This document shows positions 7,289 to 13,005 of a stretch of DNA of 31,953 bases, one piece after another; the first letter of the stretch is position 1; each line of letters begins with the position of its first letter. A program made the translations under genes and the position numbers. Origin of the DNA: a virus; the IMG/VR virus record IMGVR_UViG_3300035188_000630, positions 1 through 31,953 of that record; one strand, given 5' to 3'. The notes below the pieces were generated by a model. It saw nothing but the letters and a program-made list of their open reading frames with translations. It searched no databases and was not told where the DNA came from.

Positions 7289-7303
7289 CCCCCCTTGCGG
7301 GGG
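7289..7303. terminator. GC hairpin between the 77-aa gene and the cassettes
   Basis: CCCCC(C)-TTG-CGGGGG forms a very stable small stem just after the 77-aa gene stop (7318) in the minus direction. There is no T-run, so termination is doubtful; it may instead be part of the folded region. Confidence 0.35.
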
Positions 7304-7317
7304 AAACCGATTCGCTT

Positions 7318-7551
7318 TCAATTCCCTGGTGACTCGCTGCCCTCGATCAGTTCGGGCTGATCGAAGTTCTTGTACTGCTCGACCGGCGTTCCCTTGCCGA
7401 TCTCCTCGACTAGATCATCCTGCGACGCAACACGAACCGACAACATCGTGTTCGCAACATGACTCAGTGCCTGCTGACGCAAGGCCGCCTTGATCAGCCG
7501 GGTCTTTCCGTCGGGCGTGCCGACAAGGTAAATGCGCTGTTGAGTTGCCAT
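7318..7551 (-). CDS. Conserved-type small phage protein, unknown function (77 aa)
   Basis: The product starts MATQQRIYLVGTPDGKTRLI, followed by an Ala/Gln-rich helix and a segment VRVASQDDLVEEI. It resembles, by memory, small proteins that recur in proteobacterial phages, but no function is known to me. No membrane helix or cysteine motif is present. The gene is isolated as its own unit: a terminator (7609-7635) and a promoter (7584-7612) lie upstream and the structured region lies downstream. The start ATG (7551) follows AAAAGAAAGCC, a weak ribosome site. Confidence 0.7.
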   Translation of the reverse strand: MATQQRIYLVGTPDGKTRLIKAALRQQALSHVANTMLSVRVASQDDLVEEIGKGTPVEQYKNFDQPELIEGSESPGN

Positions 7552-7583
7552 GGCTTTCTTTTGTTTTGGATAGGACAGGTGTA

Positions 7584-7612
7584 ATTCTACAGGACATCAG
7601 CAGATGTGAAAA
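7584..7612 (-). promoter_or_regulatory. Promoter for the 77-aa gene (and perhaps the structured region)
   Basis: Minus strand: TTTTCA, 17 bp, TAGAAT, then TTACACC. The TTACACC just after the -10 also follows the -10 of the promoter at 10355-10383, which supports the assignment. The -35 is weak and overlaps the T-run of the preceding terminator. Confidence 0.5.
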
Positions 7613-7635
7613 GGCCCAGCTTGTGACCGGGCCTT
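7609..7635 (-). terminator. Rho-independent terminator of the accessory-gene transcript
   Basis: On the minus strand AAGGCCC pairs with GGGCCTT across an 11-nt loop and is followed by TTTTC. It lies about 90 bp after the last small gene (stop at 7723) and ends the long leftward accessory transcript. The 7636-7722 gap also holds a TGATGC/GCATCA foldback. Confidence 0.75.
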
Positions 7636-7722
7636 GATGCGGATACTGGGAGCATCACCCCACGCTAACCGAGTCGGTTTTGGTTCGCTTTCAAATCGGA
7701 ATAGGTTCGCTATCGATTCGCC

Positions 7723-7869
7723 TCAAAGTAGGCAAATCATAACGATGAAGACCGTGAAGGCCAACCCTGCCAGTGCCTCATCTACAACATACCGGCTGCT
7801 GCGCTCGTAGGCCCAGCGCTTTTGGCTTGGTAGGCGGCTCATCATGTCGTCGATCTCAGGCTTGGTCAT
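7723..7869 (-). CDS. Small single-pass membrane protein (48 aa)
   Basis: ATG at 7869 follows GAGGAGAAAACCC and lies inside the end of the upstream gene, which stops at 7856. The product MTKPEIDDMMSRLPSQKRW is followed by a charged stretch and a C-terminal hydrophobic segment (GLAFTVFIVMICLL) long enough for one membrane span. It is the last gene of the accessory chain. I do not recognise a family. Confidence 0.6.
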   Translation of the reverse strand: MTKPEIDDMMSRLPSQKRWAYERSSRYVVDEALAGLAFTVFIVMICLL

Positions 7870-8029
7870 GGGTTTTCTCCTCTGACGGCCGCATTGACGA
7901 CTTCAAGTACTCGTCATGCTGACGCTTCATCTCTTTCATCGTCACCAGAATCTCTTCGACCTGTTTGATCGTGTACATCCCATCAGGGATGTGAAACCGT
8001 GCGGTGTTGTAGGTCTTGTACTCAACCAT
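7856..8029 (-). CDS. Small unknown protein (57 aa)
   Basis: The ATG at 8029 follows AAGGAGAAGAACA, which is also the end of the upstream reading frame (LKEKNNG), and the two genes overlap by 8 bp. The product begins MVEYKTYNTARFHIPDGMYT and continues with a Met/Lys/Glu-rich helix (VEEILVTMKEMKRQHDEY). There are no recognisable motifs. The coupling and strong ribosome site make it a likely real gene. Confidence 0.65.
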   Translation of the reverse strand: MVEYKTYNTARFHIPDGMYTIKQVEEILVTMKEMKRQHDEYLKSSMRPSEEKTHDQA

Positions 8030-8231
8030 TGTTCTTCTCCTTCAACTTCGCTTCAACGGCGCGGGCAAACTCCGCAAAGCGGAATAACAAAGGCTCTTTG
8101 TACTTATCAGCAAGACTGTGCATTTCTTCTTCCGTCAGCCCGACCCATCTATCCGGCATTGGGCACTTGCAGGTGCTTGCTGTTCCAAGCTCCCAGCGTT
8201 CGCCGCAGGCATTACACTGGCCGTAGAACAT
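8022..8231 (-). CDS. Small zinc-ribbon protein with LKEKN tail (69 aa)
   Basis: The N-terminus has CNACG and CKC separated by 11 residues (C-x2-C-x11-C-x-C), a likely zinc knuckle. The second half (RWVGLTEEEM then AVEAKLKEKNNG) matches the C-terminal module of the three genes upstream. The start ATG (8231) follows AAGGAGAAGAACG, contributed by the end of the upstream gene. The function is unknown; the shared tail may be retained because its codons are a ribosome site. Confidence 0.7.
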   Translation of the reverse strand: MFYGQCNACGERWELGTASTCKCPMPDRWVGLTEEEMHSLADKYKEPLLFRFAEFARAVEAKLKEKNNG

Positions 8232-8433
8232 CGTTCTTCTCCTTCAGCTTCTGGTCGATGAGATGAAACAGCCCGATGGCACCCTCTGCTTGCTCGAGGA
8301 TCTGGTAGAACTCCTCCTCGTTGAGGGACTGCCACTCCGTGCGCTTGTAGAGCGGGATCCACTTGGGTCCAAGGGCTTCACCGTCGAACCGGATGCGGCC
8401 GCTAAAGGGGTGATACCAGCAAACGGGCTTCAT
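8212..8433 (-). CDS. Small protein with W-LT-E module and LKEKN tail (73 aa)
   Basis: I place the start at the ATG at 8433, which overlaps the upstream stop (ACATGA) and follows AAGGAAAAGAAC. The frame can be extended upstream by 13 codons, but those lie inside the previous gene. The product starts MKPVCWYHPFSGRIRF and carries TEWQSLNEEEF and LIDQKLKEKN, then DVLRPV. The function is unknown. It belongs to the same modular series as its neighbours. Confidence 0.65.
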   Translation of the reverse strand: MKPVCWYHPFSGRIRFDGEALGPKWIPLYKRTEWQSLNEEEFYQILEQAEGAIGLFHLIDQKLKEKNDVLRPV

Positions 8434-8708
8434 GTGTTCTTTTCCTTCAGCCTCGCCTCGATAGCGCGACAAAGATCCACGGCTTGGTCACGGTAGAGCA
8501 TTGGGATCGCGTTGGGGATCTCGGTGTGCTCATCCACGATGTCCAGGATATCCTGCGTCGTTAGCCCTCCCCATTCGCCGTGCTTACGCATCGGCACAAG
8601 CCAGGGCTCGATTCGGAACAAGTTGTAGAACTTCCGTTTGCGATCGCTGATCTCTCGCTGCGTGAACCCAGCAATGAGCAGTACGGCGTTTTCCTTTTCA
8701 TTGATCAC
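8430..8708 (-). CDS. Small protein with W-LT module and LKEKN tail (92 aa)
   Basis: A GTG start at 8708 follows AAGGAGAAGAACC of the upstream gene. The N-terminal region (MINEKENAVLLIAGFTQREI) is unlike the relatives, whereas GEWGGLTTQDIL and AIEARLKEKNT match them. There are no catalytic motifs. The variable front and constant back suggest a swappable unit. Confidence 0.62.
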   Translation of the reverse strand: MINEKENAVLLIAGFTQREISDRKRKFYNLFRIEPWLVPMRKHGEWGGLTTQDILDIVDEHTEIPNAIPMLYRDQAVDLCRAIEARLKEKNT

Positions 8709-9102
8709 GGTTCTTCTCCTTCAGCTTTGCATCGACCATATAAACCAACGCCTGCCAGTTTGTTTTGTCGCCGAAAGTGGCGCGATTGACTAGAGCACGC
8801 GCTTCGTCGTCCGTCAGTTCGACCCATTGGCGCGGAGCGGTATAGAGCGGCATAGATTCTGTGGCGTAGGGGGGCGGTTCGCTGTGCGTTAGCACCCAAT
8901 TGCTGACAAACTCGCCGTTGACAAATGCTTTCCATCTCCACGCCACCGGCTCCGCAGCCTGCTCGATGGCAGAGCGGAGATTAGCGATCACCTCCGGGCA
9001 ATGAATTGTCAGTGCCTCAACGGTGCCATCATCGGAGTCGGTGCAACCGCCTTGCAAGTCTTCCAGCAACTCCAGCGCCTGCTTCATTGCTTCGATGCTC
9101 AT
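8698..9102 (-). CDS. Modular accessory protein with LKEKN tail (134 aa)
   Basis: The start chosen is ATG 9102, after GGGAGGCGGC and overlapping the upstream stop (ATGA). It begins MSIEAMKQALELLEDL, a very common opening of small phage proteins, has a middle EPVAWRWKAFVNGEF (a PVAW segment typical of this group), and ends with RQWVELTDDEA and VDAKLKEKNRDQ. The last codons form the ribosome site for the GTG of the next gene. The family is recurrent in proteobacterial phages; its function is unknown. Confidence 0.72.
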   Translation of the reverse strand: MSIEAMKQALELLEDLQGGCTDSDDGTVEALTIHCPEVIANLRSAIEQAAEPVAWRWKAFVNGEFVSNWVLTHSEPPPYATESMPLYTAPRQWVELTDDEARALVNRATFGDKTNWQALVYMVDAKLKEKNRDQ

Positions 9103-9803
9103 GCCGCCTCCCTGATCGCGTAGCCATGCCACACCACACCCTTCGTTGGATCTCCAACCTTGCAGGGTCGTACCCAGACATTTTTCCCGCTCCGCAGCCT
9201 GCGTAAATGGCCCCTACGGTCATGTTGACGAGGGGATGCATGGGTACCCCCCTTGGACTCTGATCGTGGCTTGGAAGGCTCGATATAGACCATCGTCCAG
9301 TCGTAAGTAGGGACCTTGCCCTGCGCGATCTTGCGGCGGTTTGTGAAGGTGTTTCGAACCACAGGCTTGTAGGAAGAGCACCGCTGAGACAACACCCGGT
9401 ACCAGTTCCCAACCATGGCCAACACCATCTGGGCATCCTTCTCCGGTATGGTGTCACCCTCCTCGACCGGGCCGTACCGGATCAGACCCTCATCCAACAC
9501 ATAGACCAACAGGGGCATCTTCTGCGGCATCTGGCCATGCGCCCCCTTGTGAACCGATAGAACGATCCCCTCTTCGGGATCCATGCCGACTACTGTCATC
9601 AGGAACTCGTAGACCTCGTGATTTGCAGAGCGCCCCTGCCAGACCACCATGCACCTCTCGAAAGGCGGCCGGTACTCGTGCAGCCAGTTCTGATCAATCG
9701 TGCTCTGATCAAGAGTCCCTGAGATATCGAACCACTGCATCTCGGTCGGATCGATGTCCGACTCAACCATCCAGCGCATCGTTGATCGAATGAAAGGCGT
9801 CAT
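9099..9803 (-). CDS. Conserved-type phage protein of unknown function (234 aa)
   Basis: The start at ATG 9803 overlaps the upstream stop (GCATGA) and has GGGAGCGAAGGC before it; an upstream extension of 35 codons lies inside the previous gene and is rejected. Notable segments are STMRWMVESDIDP, WLHEYRPPFERCMVVWQG, LLVYVLDEGLIRYGP and VPTYDWTMVYIEP. It is compact, without membrane helices, and its last 50 residues are basic with Ser/Arg/Gly. I do not recognise the fold. It is the largest product in the accessory block, and its ordered sequence suggests an enzyme or an inhibitor, but this is a guess. Confidence 0.72.
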   Translation of the reverse strand: MTPFIRSTMRWMVESDIDPTEMQWFDISGTLDQSTIDQNWLHEYRPPFERCMVVWQGRSANHEVYEFLMTVVGMDPEEGIVLSVHKGAHGQMPQKMPLLVYVLDEGLIRYGPVEEGDTIPEKDAQMVLAMVGNWYRVLSQRCSSYKPVVRNTFTNRRKIAQGKVPTYDWTMVYIEPSKPRSESKGGTHASPRQHDRRGHLRRLRSGKNVWVRPCKVGDPTKGVVWHGYAIREAA

Positions 9804-9994
9804 GCCTTCGCTCCCAAAATGCGGTTCATGGCCTCGACCATCTTGCGGGCCTCGTCGAACGAGATCACACAGGAAACCGGGGTGCCGTACCGGTGGATCG
9901 ACAGCCACATCTCGTTGTCGTCGTAACGGTCAACGAACACACACTCATACGGTGCCTCCTGGGCATCGATCCGGGTATGGAAGTCTTCTTTCAT
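9800..9994 (-). CDS. Small unknown phage protein (64 aa)
   Basis: The product starts MKEDFHTRIDAQEAPYECVF, continues with WLSIHRYGTPVSCVISFDEA and ends in a helix. It looks like a single alpha/beta domain. The start ATG (9994) follows a leader CAACAGCGACAGGAGCGAATC, close to the leader that recurs before other genes. Its function is unknown. Confidence 0.7.
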   Translation of the reverse strand: MKEDFHTRIDAQEAPYECVFVDRYDDNEMWLSIHRYGTPVSCVISFDEARKMVEAMNRILGAKA

Positions 9995-10029
9995 GATTCG
10001 CTCCTGTCGCTGTTGGTGGTGTAAGGTGA

Positions 10030-10058
10030 ACTATATCATTAAAACTCGTCACGCATAC
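10030..10058 (-). promoter_or_regulatory. Possible promoter upstream of the 64-aa gene
   Basis: TATAGT (10035-10030) is followed by CACCTTACACCACCAACAGC, echoing the post-promoter sequence of the other modules. The -35 at the proper distance (GTATGC) is poor, and it would lie inside the end of the upstream gene. Confidence 0.3.
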
Positions 10059-10305
10059 GCTGCATGACATCGGCAATCTCGGACTCGATGCGCTCTACAT
10101 CGTCGTCGCCAACCTTGCGCTGCAACCATGGGGCGGGACGACCGCGGCGGTCAAGCACTTCCCAGGTGCTATCGGCGTAGCCGTAGTAGTCCCAGTCGCT
10201 GGCCGCGTTGCGGCTGTACGAACCCTTCACGCATTCGTACTCGACCACTCCGATGATGCAAGGGATGCCTGCGACGCGGGATTCGATTTCGGTGATGTAG
10301 TTCAT
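10039..10305 (-). CDS. Small conserved-type phage protein, unknown (88 aa)
   Basis: The product begins MNYITEIESRVAGIPCIIGV; it has a Tyr/Asp-rich middle (SRNAASDWDYYGYAD) and ends in an acidic helix. Closely similar proteins are, from memory, widespread in phages of Betaproteobacteria, all without function. The gene is the first in its transcription unit, with a promoter and the leader CAACAGCGAAGGACAGCGAA directly before the ATG. Confidence 0.74.
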   Translation of the reverse strand: MNYITEIESRVAGIPCIIGVVEYECVKGSYSRNAASDWDYYGYADSTWEVLDRRGRPAPWLQRKVGDDDVERIESEIADVMQRMRDEF

Positions 10306-10354
10306 TTCGCTGTCCTTCGCTGTTGGTCAACACCAACGTGGTGTCGATGGTGTA

Positions 10355-10383
10355 ACTGTACATGAAACAAAAGGGGTGTGCAA
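10355..10383 (-). promoter_or_regulatory. Promoter module A
   Basis: Minus strand: TTGCAC, 17 bp, TACAGT, then TTACACC; about 30 bp later comes the leader CAACAGCGAAGGACAGCGAA and the ATG at 10305. The spacer end TTTCATG plus TAC is shared with module B at 13593-13623. The rest of 10384-10469 holds an AGGGC/GCCCT foldback and no gene. Confidence 0.68.
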
Positions 10384-10469
10384 ACCGGCAGAGAAAGCCC
10401 TGGCCTCAGCGTTCCGTTTTTGATGGACTCGAGCGTAGGCGGCCTACAGGGCGTTTATAGCCCTCCTGG

Positions 10470-10907
10470 CTATCTACCCCCTGCCTGCCTCAGAAAATCG
10501 GTTCCTGAGGCCGTTACGGCCCAGACAGCGGCCTTCTTGCGGTGGGCGGTCATCCGCCGTTGTCCGGTGTCTGCAACCAGCCCTCTGTTGGCCAAGGTGA
10601 CCCGCCGCGGCCGGTAAGTGTTGCCGTCCATGTTCAGCAGGGAACACGCCTCCTGGTCGGACAGACCATCACTGTGCCGTGACAGCAACAGCAACACGGT
10701 GCGCTCGAGTTTGCCAACCTTGTCTGCGATACCGGCGGCTGCGTCTCTGCTGGTGTCGCTGTGCCGTTGATGCGGAGGCAGGGTGCCCGGGTTCAGATCC
10801 GCCTCGATCAGGGCCACACAGCACTTGACGACATCGGCCACCCAGATGTCGTTAGTGCGGATGCTCTTGAGTTCAGCCAGCACCATGCGGAGTGTTTTGC
10901 GGCTCAT
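10470..10907 (-). CDS. Winged-helix DNA-binding protein (145 aa)
   Basis: The N-terminal 55 residues are a helical domain of unknown role. The rest is a recognised phage pattern: HSDTSRDAAAGI, a helix with LERTVLLLLSRH, GLSDQEACSLLNMDGNTY, then RPRRVTLANRGLV and AVWAVT, i.e. a helix-turn-helix with a wing. Such proteins are thought to act as small phage transcription or replication regulators. The ATG at 10907 overlaps the stop of the upstream gene (AATGAG) and uses the upstream codons GAGGTGAG as its ribosome site. It is the last gene of its block; module A begins about 90 bp further on. Confidence 0.75.
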   Translation of the reverse strand: MSRKTLRMVLAELKSIRTNDIWVADVVKCCVALIEADLNPGTLPPHQRHSDTSRDAAAGIADKVGKLERTVLLLLSRHSDGLSDQEACSLLNMDGNTYRPRRVTLANRGLVADTGQRRMTAHRKKAAVWAVTASGTDFLRQAGGR

Positions 10908-11095
10908 TTCTCACCTCGTGCTTTAGCGATGTCAGCGCGGAGGGCGTCAAACGCTTCGTGCCAGCGTTGTTGAATAGGACATGGGCTGCAAAAATTGTGC
11001 TGATCTTTCTTGCTGTGATGGGCTACGGTACAAATCAAATCAGCGGCAATCAACCCCATAACTTTTTCCGCCTGCCGCATTGCTTTGATGCTCAT
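10904..11095 (-). CDS. Small accessory protein with ARGEK tail (63 aa)
   Basis: The product starts MSIKAMRQAEKVMGLI and contains C and H residues (CTVAHH, CSPCPIQ) that might bind a metal. It ends IAKARGEK, where the codons for RGE provide the ribosome site of the next gene. The ATG overlaps the upstream stop. The function is unknown. Confidence 0.68.
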   Translation of the reverse strand: MSIKAMRQAEKVMGLIAADLICTVAHHSKKDQHNFCSPCPIQQRWHEAFDALRADIAKARGEK

Positions 11096-11268
11096 TTCTT
11101 CCTCGCTTCCAGCATTGCGTCTGCCACGATGTACGCCGCTTGAGCAATCTCTTTCGGGTTAGTGCTGTTCGCGGTAAGACTCTGCATCGCTTTCGCTGCG
11201 AAGTAGTCGCGCAGGGTCATGCCTTGAAATGCTGTGCCAGTTGGAAACGCTGGTCCTCCGTTGTTCAT
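11092..11268 (-). CDS. Small GMTLRDYFAAKAM-type phage protein (58 aa)
   Basis: The product opens MNNGGPAFPTGTAFQGMTLR and continues DYFAAKAMQSL, then AYIVADAMLEARKK. This NGGPAFP...GMTLRDYFAAKA pattern is very common in phages and prophages of Proteobacteria; its role is unknown. The start overlaps the stop of the upstream gene (ATATGA) after GGGGTGAGAT. Its stop overlaps the start of the next gene. Confidence 0.78.
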   Translation of the reverse strand: MNNGGPAFPTGTAFQGMTLRDYFAAKAMQSLTANSTNPKEIAQAAYIVADAMLEARKK

Positions 11269-11531
11269 ATCTCACCCCGTGCTTTTGCGATGGCGGCGCG
11301 GGCCTGATCCGTCCATGCCGGGTGATACCCGTGACGGTCACGCTCTGTTGCGACGATTGTTTCCAGCGCCTCCAACATATCTGGCGCGGCTGCGATCAGG
11401 CGGGCGTTATCCACCCCGCTTTTGCAGCGAGCAATCTCGTGCGACTCCTGTCCGTCAGTAAACATCTTTCGCACAACCCAATCGCTTGCGCTGTTTGGGT
11501 AAAGGTTCCACGGCCCCGGTGTATGACTCAT
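11265..11531 (-). CDS. SHTPGPW-type small phage protein (88 aa)
   Basis: The product begins MSHTPGPWNLYPNSASDWVV and contains DNARLIAAAPDMLEAL, the two signatures of a widespread family of unknown function. It ends AIAKARGEI, whose codons carry the GGTGAGAT ribosome site of the next gene. It is coupled at both ends by ATGA overlaps. No catalytic residues are evident. Confidence 0.8.
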   Translation of the reverse strand: MSHTPGPWNLYPNSASDWVVRKMFTDGQESHEIARCKSGVDNARLIAAAPDMLEALETIVATERDRHGYHPAWTDQARAAIAKARGEI

Positions 11532-11752
11532 ATCTCCCCCTTAAGCACTTTGGCTGCGTGCAAGTAATAGTTGTACTGCCCACCAGATCGCTCGTACAAA
11601 CGCTCAAGCATCAGGATGCATCGATCACGCTCATAGGCTGCAACACGCTCTACAACGCGCATTAGAAATGCGAGATCTTTCTCTGGCGTCTCCGATAGCT
11701 CCCAGAACGCCCCAGCCTCGGCAGCGATCTTCAGGATTTCGTTTTGGTTCAT
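11528..11752 (-). CDS. Small accessory protein with KGEI tail (74 aa)
   Basis: MNQNEILKIAAEAGAFWEL is followed by a helical segment VVERVAAYERDRCILML and the end LKGEI. It resembles the common MNRDDIIRMAKEAG family seen again at 12010-12318, so the two are probable paralogues. The stop overlaps the next ATG. Its function is unknown. Confidence 0.7.
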   Translation of the reverse strand: MNQNEILKIAAEAGAFWELSETPEKDLAFLMRVVERVAAYERDRCILMLERLYERSGGQYNYYLHAAKVLKGEI

Positions 11753-11755
11753 TCC

Positions 11756-12013
11756 TCACCTCGTGCTCGAATGGCTGCTGCTATGTACATCCATTCCTTC
11801 AACCATCTCGGCACACGCTTCTCGTTCGGCTTCTACCGCTTTCTGCACCAACTCCTTGATGTAGGAATCCAGCGCCTCTATAACCTTCTGAGCGGTATCG
11901 TTTACAGGAGCATCTGGATGCGCCCAGATACCGTCACGCGATATGCGGAATAGTTCTGTGTAATCTGGCGCGTTTTCAAGGAACTTGATGGTGCCGTGGT
12001 CTTCAGTGCTCAT
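11756..12013 (-). CDS. Accessory protein with a probable frameshift at its C-terminus (85 aa as read)
   Basis: The readable frame starts MSTEDHGTIKFLENAPDYTE and reaches AEREACAEMVEGMD, then ends in VHSSSHSSTR. One frame over, the DNA reads WMYIAAAIRARGEE and stops at 11749, overlapping the next ATG as ATGA, exactly like the neighbouring genes. Skipping one A in GGAATGG (about 11789) joins the two into a family-typical tail. It is thus a recent single-base insertion, a +1 slip, or a sequence error. Its relative at 12010-12318 has the intact pattern EREACAQLVE...AAIQSRGEK. Confidence 0.65.
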   Translation of the reverse strand: MSTEDHGTIKFLENAPDYTELFRISRDGIWAHPDAPVNDTAQKVIEALDSYIKELVQKAVEAEREACAEMVEGMDVHSSSHSSTR

Positions 12014-12318
12014 TTCTCACCTCTGGATTGGATAGCTGCGGTCAATTTAAGTGCCCAGACGGGCTCGTCGTATTGCAGAGCGTAGTTCTCTACCAACTGA
12101 GCACACGCCTCACGCTCGGCCTTAACCGCCTCACGCACCGCAACACACGCAGGACGCTGGCACTTGTCGTGGCAGGTGTGGATGCTGTCGTATGACAGGT
12201 GCTGTTCGATGGCTTTGGCGAAGCGTTCAAGGTCGGAAACCTCTGCGTCCCACACATCAAAACGCCCCAATAGCATTCCTGCCTCTTTGGCCATGCGAAT
12301 GATGTCGTCTCGGTTCAT
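12010..12318 (-). CDS. MNRDDIIRMAKEAG-type accessory protein (102 aa)
   Basis: The start is at ATG 12318, after AGGAGCAGAG and overlapping the upstream stop; the longer frame upstream lies inside the zinc-finger gene. The opening MNRDDIIRMAKEAGM, the middle LERFAKAIEQHL, CHDKCQRPAC (possible metal ligands) and VKAEREACAQLVE are characteristic of a large family in phages. The end AAIQSRGEK gives the ribosome site of the next gene. The function is unknown. Confidence 0.74.
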   Translation of the reverse strand: MNRDDIIRMAKEAGMLLGRFDVWDAEVSDLERFAKAIEQHLSYDSIHTCHDKCQRPACVAVREAVKAEREACAQLVENYALQYDEPVWALKLTAAIQSRGEK

Positions 12319-12494
12319 CTCTGCTCCTTGAAGTCTTGGCACTTCTTCTTCCACCCGTACAACCCTGTATGCGCTCGGTGCATCGTGATGGGTCTGTAGA
12401 ACCGCGGCTTGTGTCCCAGCCTGCACATATCCTTCACTTCCCAATACACCTCATGCTTGAAATGCTTGCAGTCATGGCACCAGACCGTCTTCAT
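12315..12494 (-). CDS. Small zinc-finger-like protein (59 aa)
   Basis: The product starts MKTVWCHDCKHFKHEVYW and has CRLGH and KKKCQDF further on, giving four Cys and several His in an arrangement C-x2-C...C...C suitable for one zinc ion. It is basic. The ATG at 12494 follows AAGGTGACGAC, the end of the upstream gene, and overlaps its stop. Likely nucleic-acid or protein binding; not assigned. Confidence 0.66.
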   Translation of the reverse strand: MKTVWCHDCKHFKHEVYWEVKDMCRLGHKPRFYRPITMHRAHTGLYGWKKKCQDFKEQR

Positions 12495-12709
12495 GTCGTC
12501 ACCTTGTAGCTGGGTTCAATCAACTTGCGGATCTCCGGCGGGATCTTCGGCAGCGGGTACCACGCGATGAACCACGGGTCTTTGCCGTCCCACCACCAAG
12601 TCTGTGCAATGCCCGCCTGATTCAGCAGCAGCACCTTCGGTCCGGTCGGACAGGTGTCCATCGGCATCCAGATCAACGCCGGGTCAGTGATTGCTTCTTT
12701 GTTGTTCAC
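12491..12709 (-). CDS. WMPMDTCPTG-type small phage protein, DUF551-like (72 aa)
   Basis: WMPMDTCPTGPKVLLLNQAG, a Trp-rich middle (TWWWDGKDPWFIAWYPLP) and PPEIRKL match the general pattern of a frequent small phage family (W-P-x-x-T-x-P-x-x-G-x-x-V-L-L). A GTG start at 12709 follows AAGGAGTTGAA, which encodes the end of the upstream protein (KELK). Its function is unknown. Confidence 0.68.
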   Translation of the reverse strand: MNNKEAITDPALIWMPMDTCPTGPKVLLLNQAGIAQTWWWDGKDPWFIAWYPLPKIPPEIRKLIEPSYKVTT

Positions 12710-13005
12710 TTCAACTCCTTCGCGAGATATCGAAGTTCAACGATACGGGCACATTCCCGCAGCTTCGAGACATTGGTTCGCTTCATCACCTCGATTGCAA
12801 TAGCGATGAATGTTTCGATCTCTGCACGCTCGTCGTCGCCCCAGCCGATGAGTTCGGCGATGCACTCCTGCAACCTCGCGTCCTTCATCTTCGCTACGCG
12901 CTCGACGACATACTCGAGATCCTCCCGGTCGAGCGTGGCCCGCTGTTGGACGAGATGCTTCATGCGCCTGGACTGCTCGAGCACGAAGTCGGGGTCGAGC
13001 TTCAT
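12706..13005 (-). CDS. Small helical protein, unknown (99 aa)
   Basis: The ATG at 13005 overlaps the upstream stop (TGATG) and follows GAGGGGCAGTG; a GTG directly before it is possible. The product is almost entirely helical and charged (MKLDPDFVLEQSRRM, REDLEYVVERVAKM, ERAEIETFIAIAIEV) and ends YLAKELK. There are no motifs. It is the second gene of the unit that starts at 13214. Confidence 0.66.
   Translation of the reverse strand: MKLDPDFVLEQSRRMKHLVQQRATLDREDLEYVVERVAKMKDARLQECIAELIGWGDDERAEIETFIAIAIEVMKRTNVSKLRECARIVELRYLAKELK

Larger units (their letters stand above)
6603..7303. ncRNA. Gene-free, hairpin-dense region: candidate large structured RNA or packaging/recombination site
   Basis: No plausible gene exists here on either strand; the longest open frames lack ribosome sites and look like noise. 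The stretch instead holds a succession of foldbacks: 6660-6719, AGTCGGC/GCCGACT at 6724-6752, GCGCA/TGCGC at 6762-6777, three large cassettes with shared ends (listed separately), CCTGC/GCAGG near 6900-6916, GTCGA-TACC-TCGAC in the spacer before the third cassette, and a GC-rich stem at 7289-7303. Large structured phage RNAs such as GOLLD and ROOL occupy similar gene-free stretches, but I cannot say that it is either. As minus-strand RNA it could be read from the promoter upstream of the 77-aa gene and continue into terS. Confidence 0.45.

Noticed and set aside
6660-7290. tRNA genes in the gap upstream of terS
   Set aside because: Several T-loop-like pieces (TGCAAGTCC, TGCGATACC) and one acceptor-like stem occur, but no segment gives acceptor, D, anticodon and T arms together.
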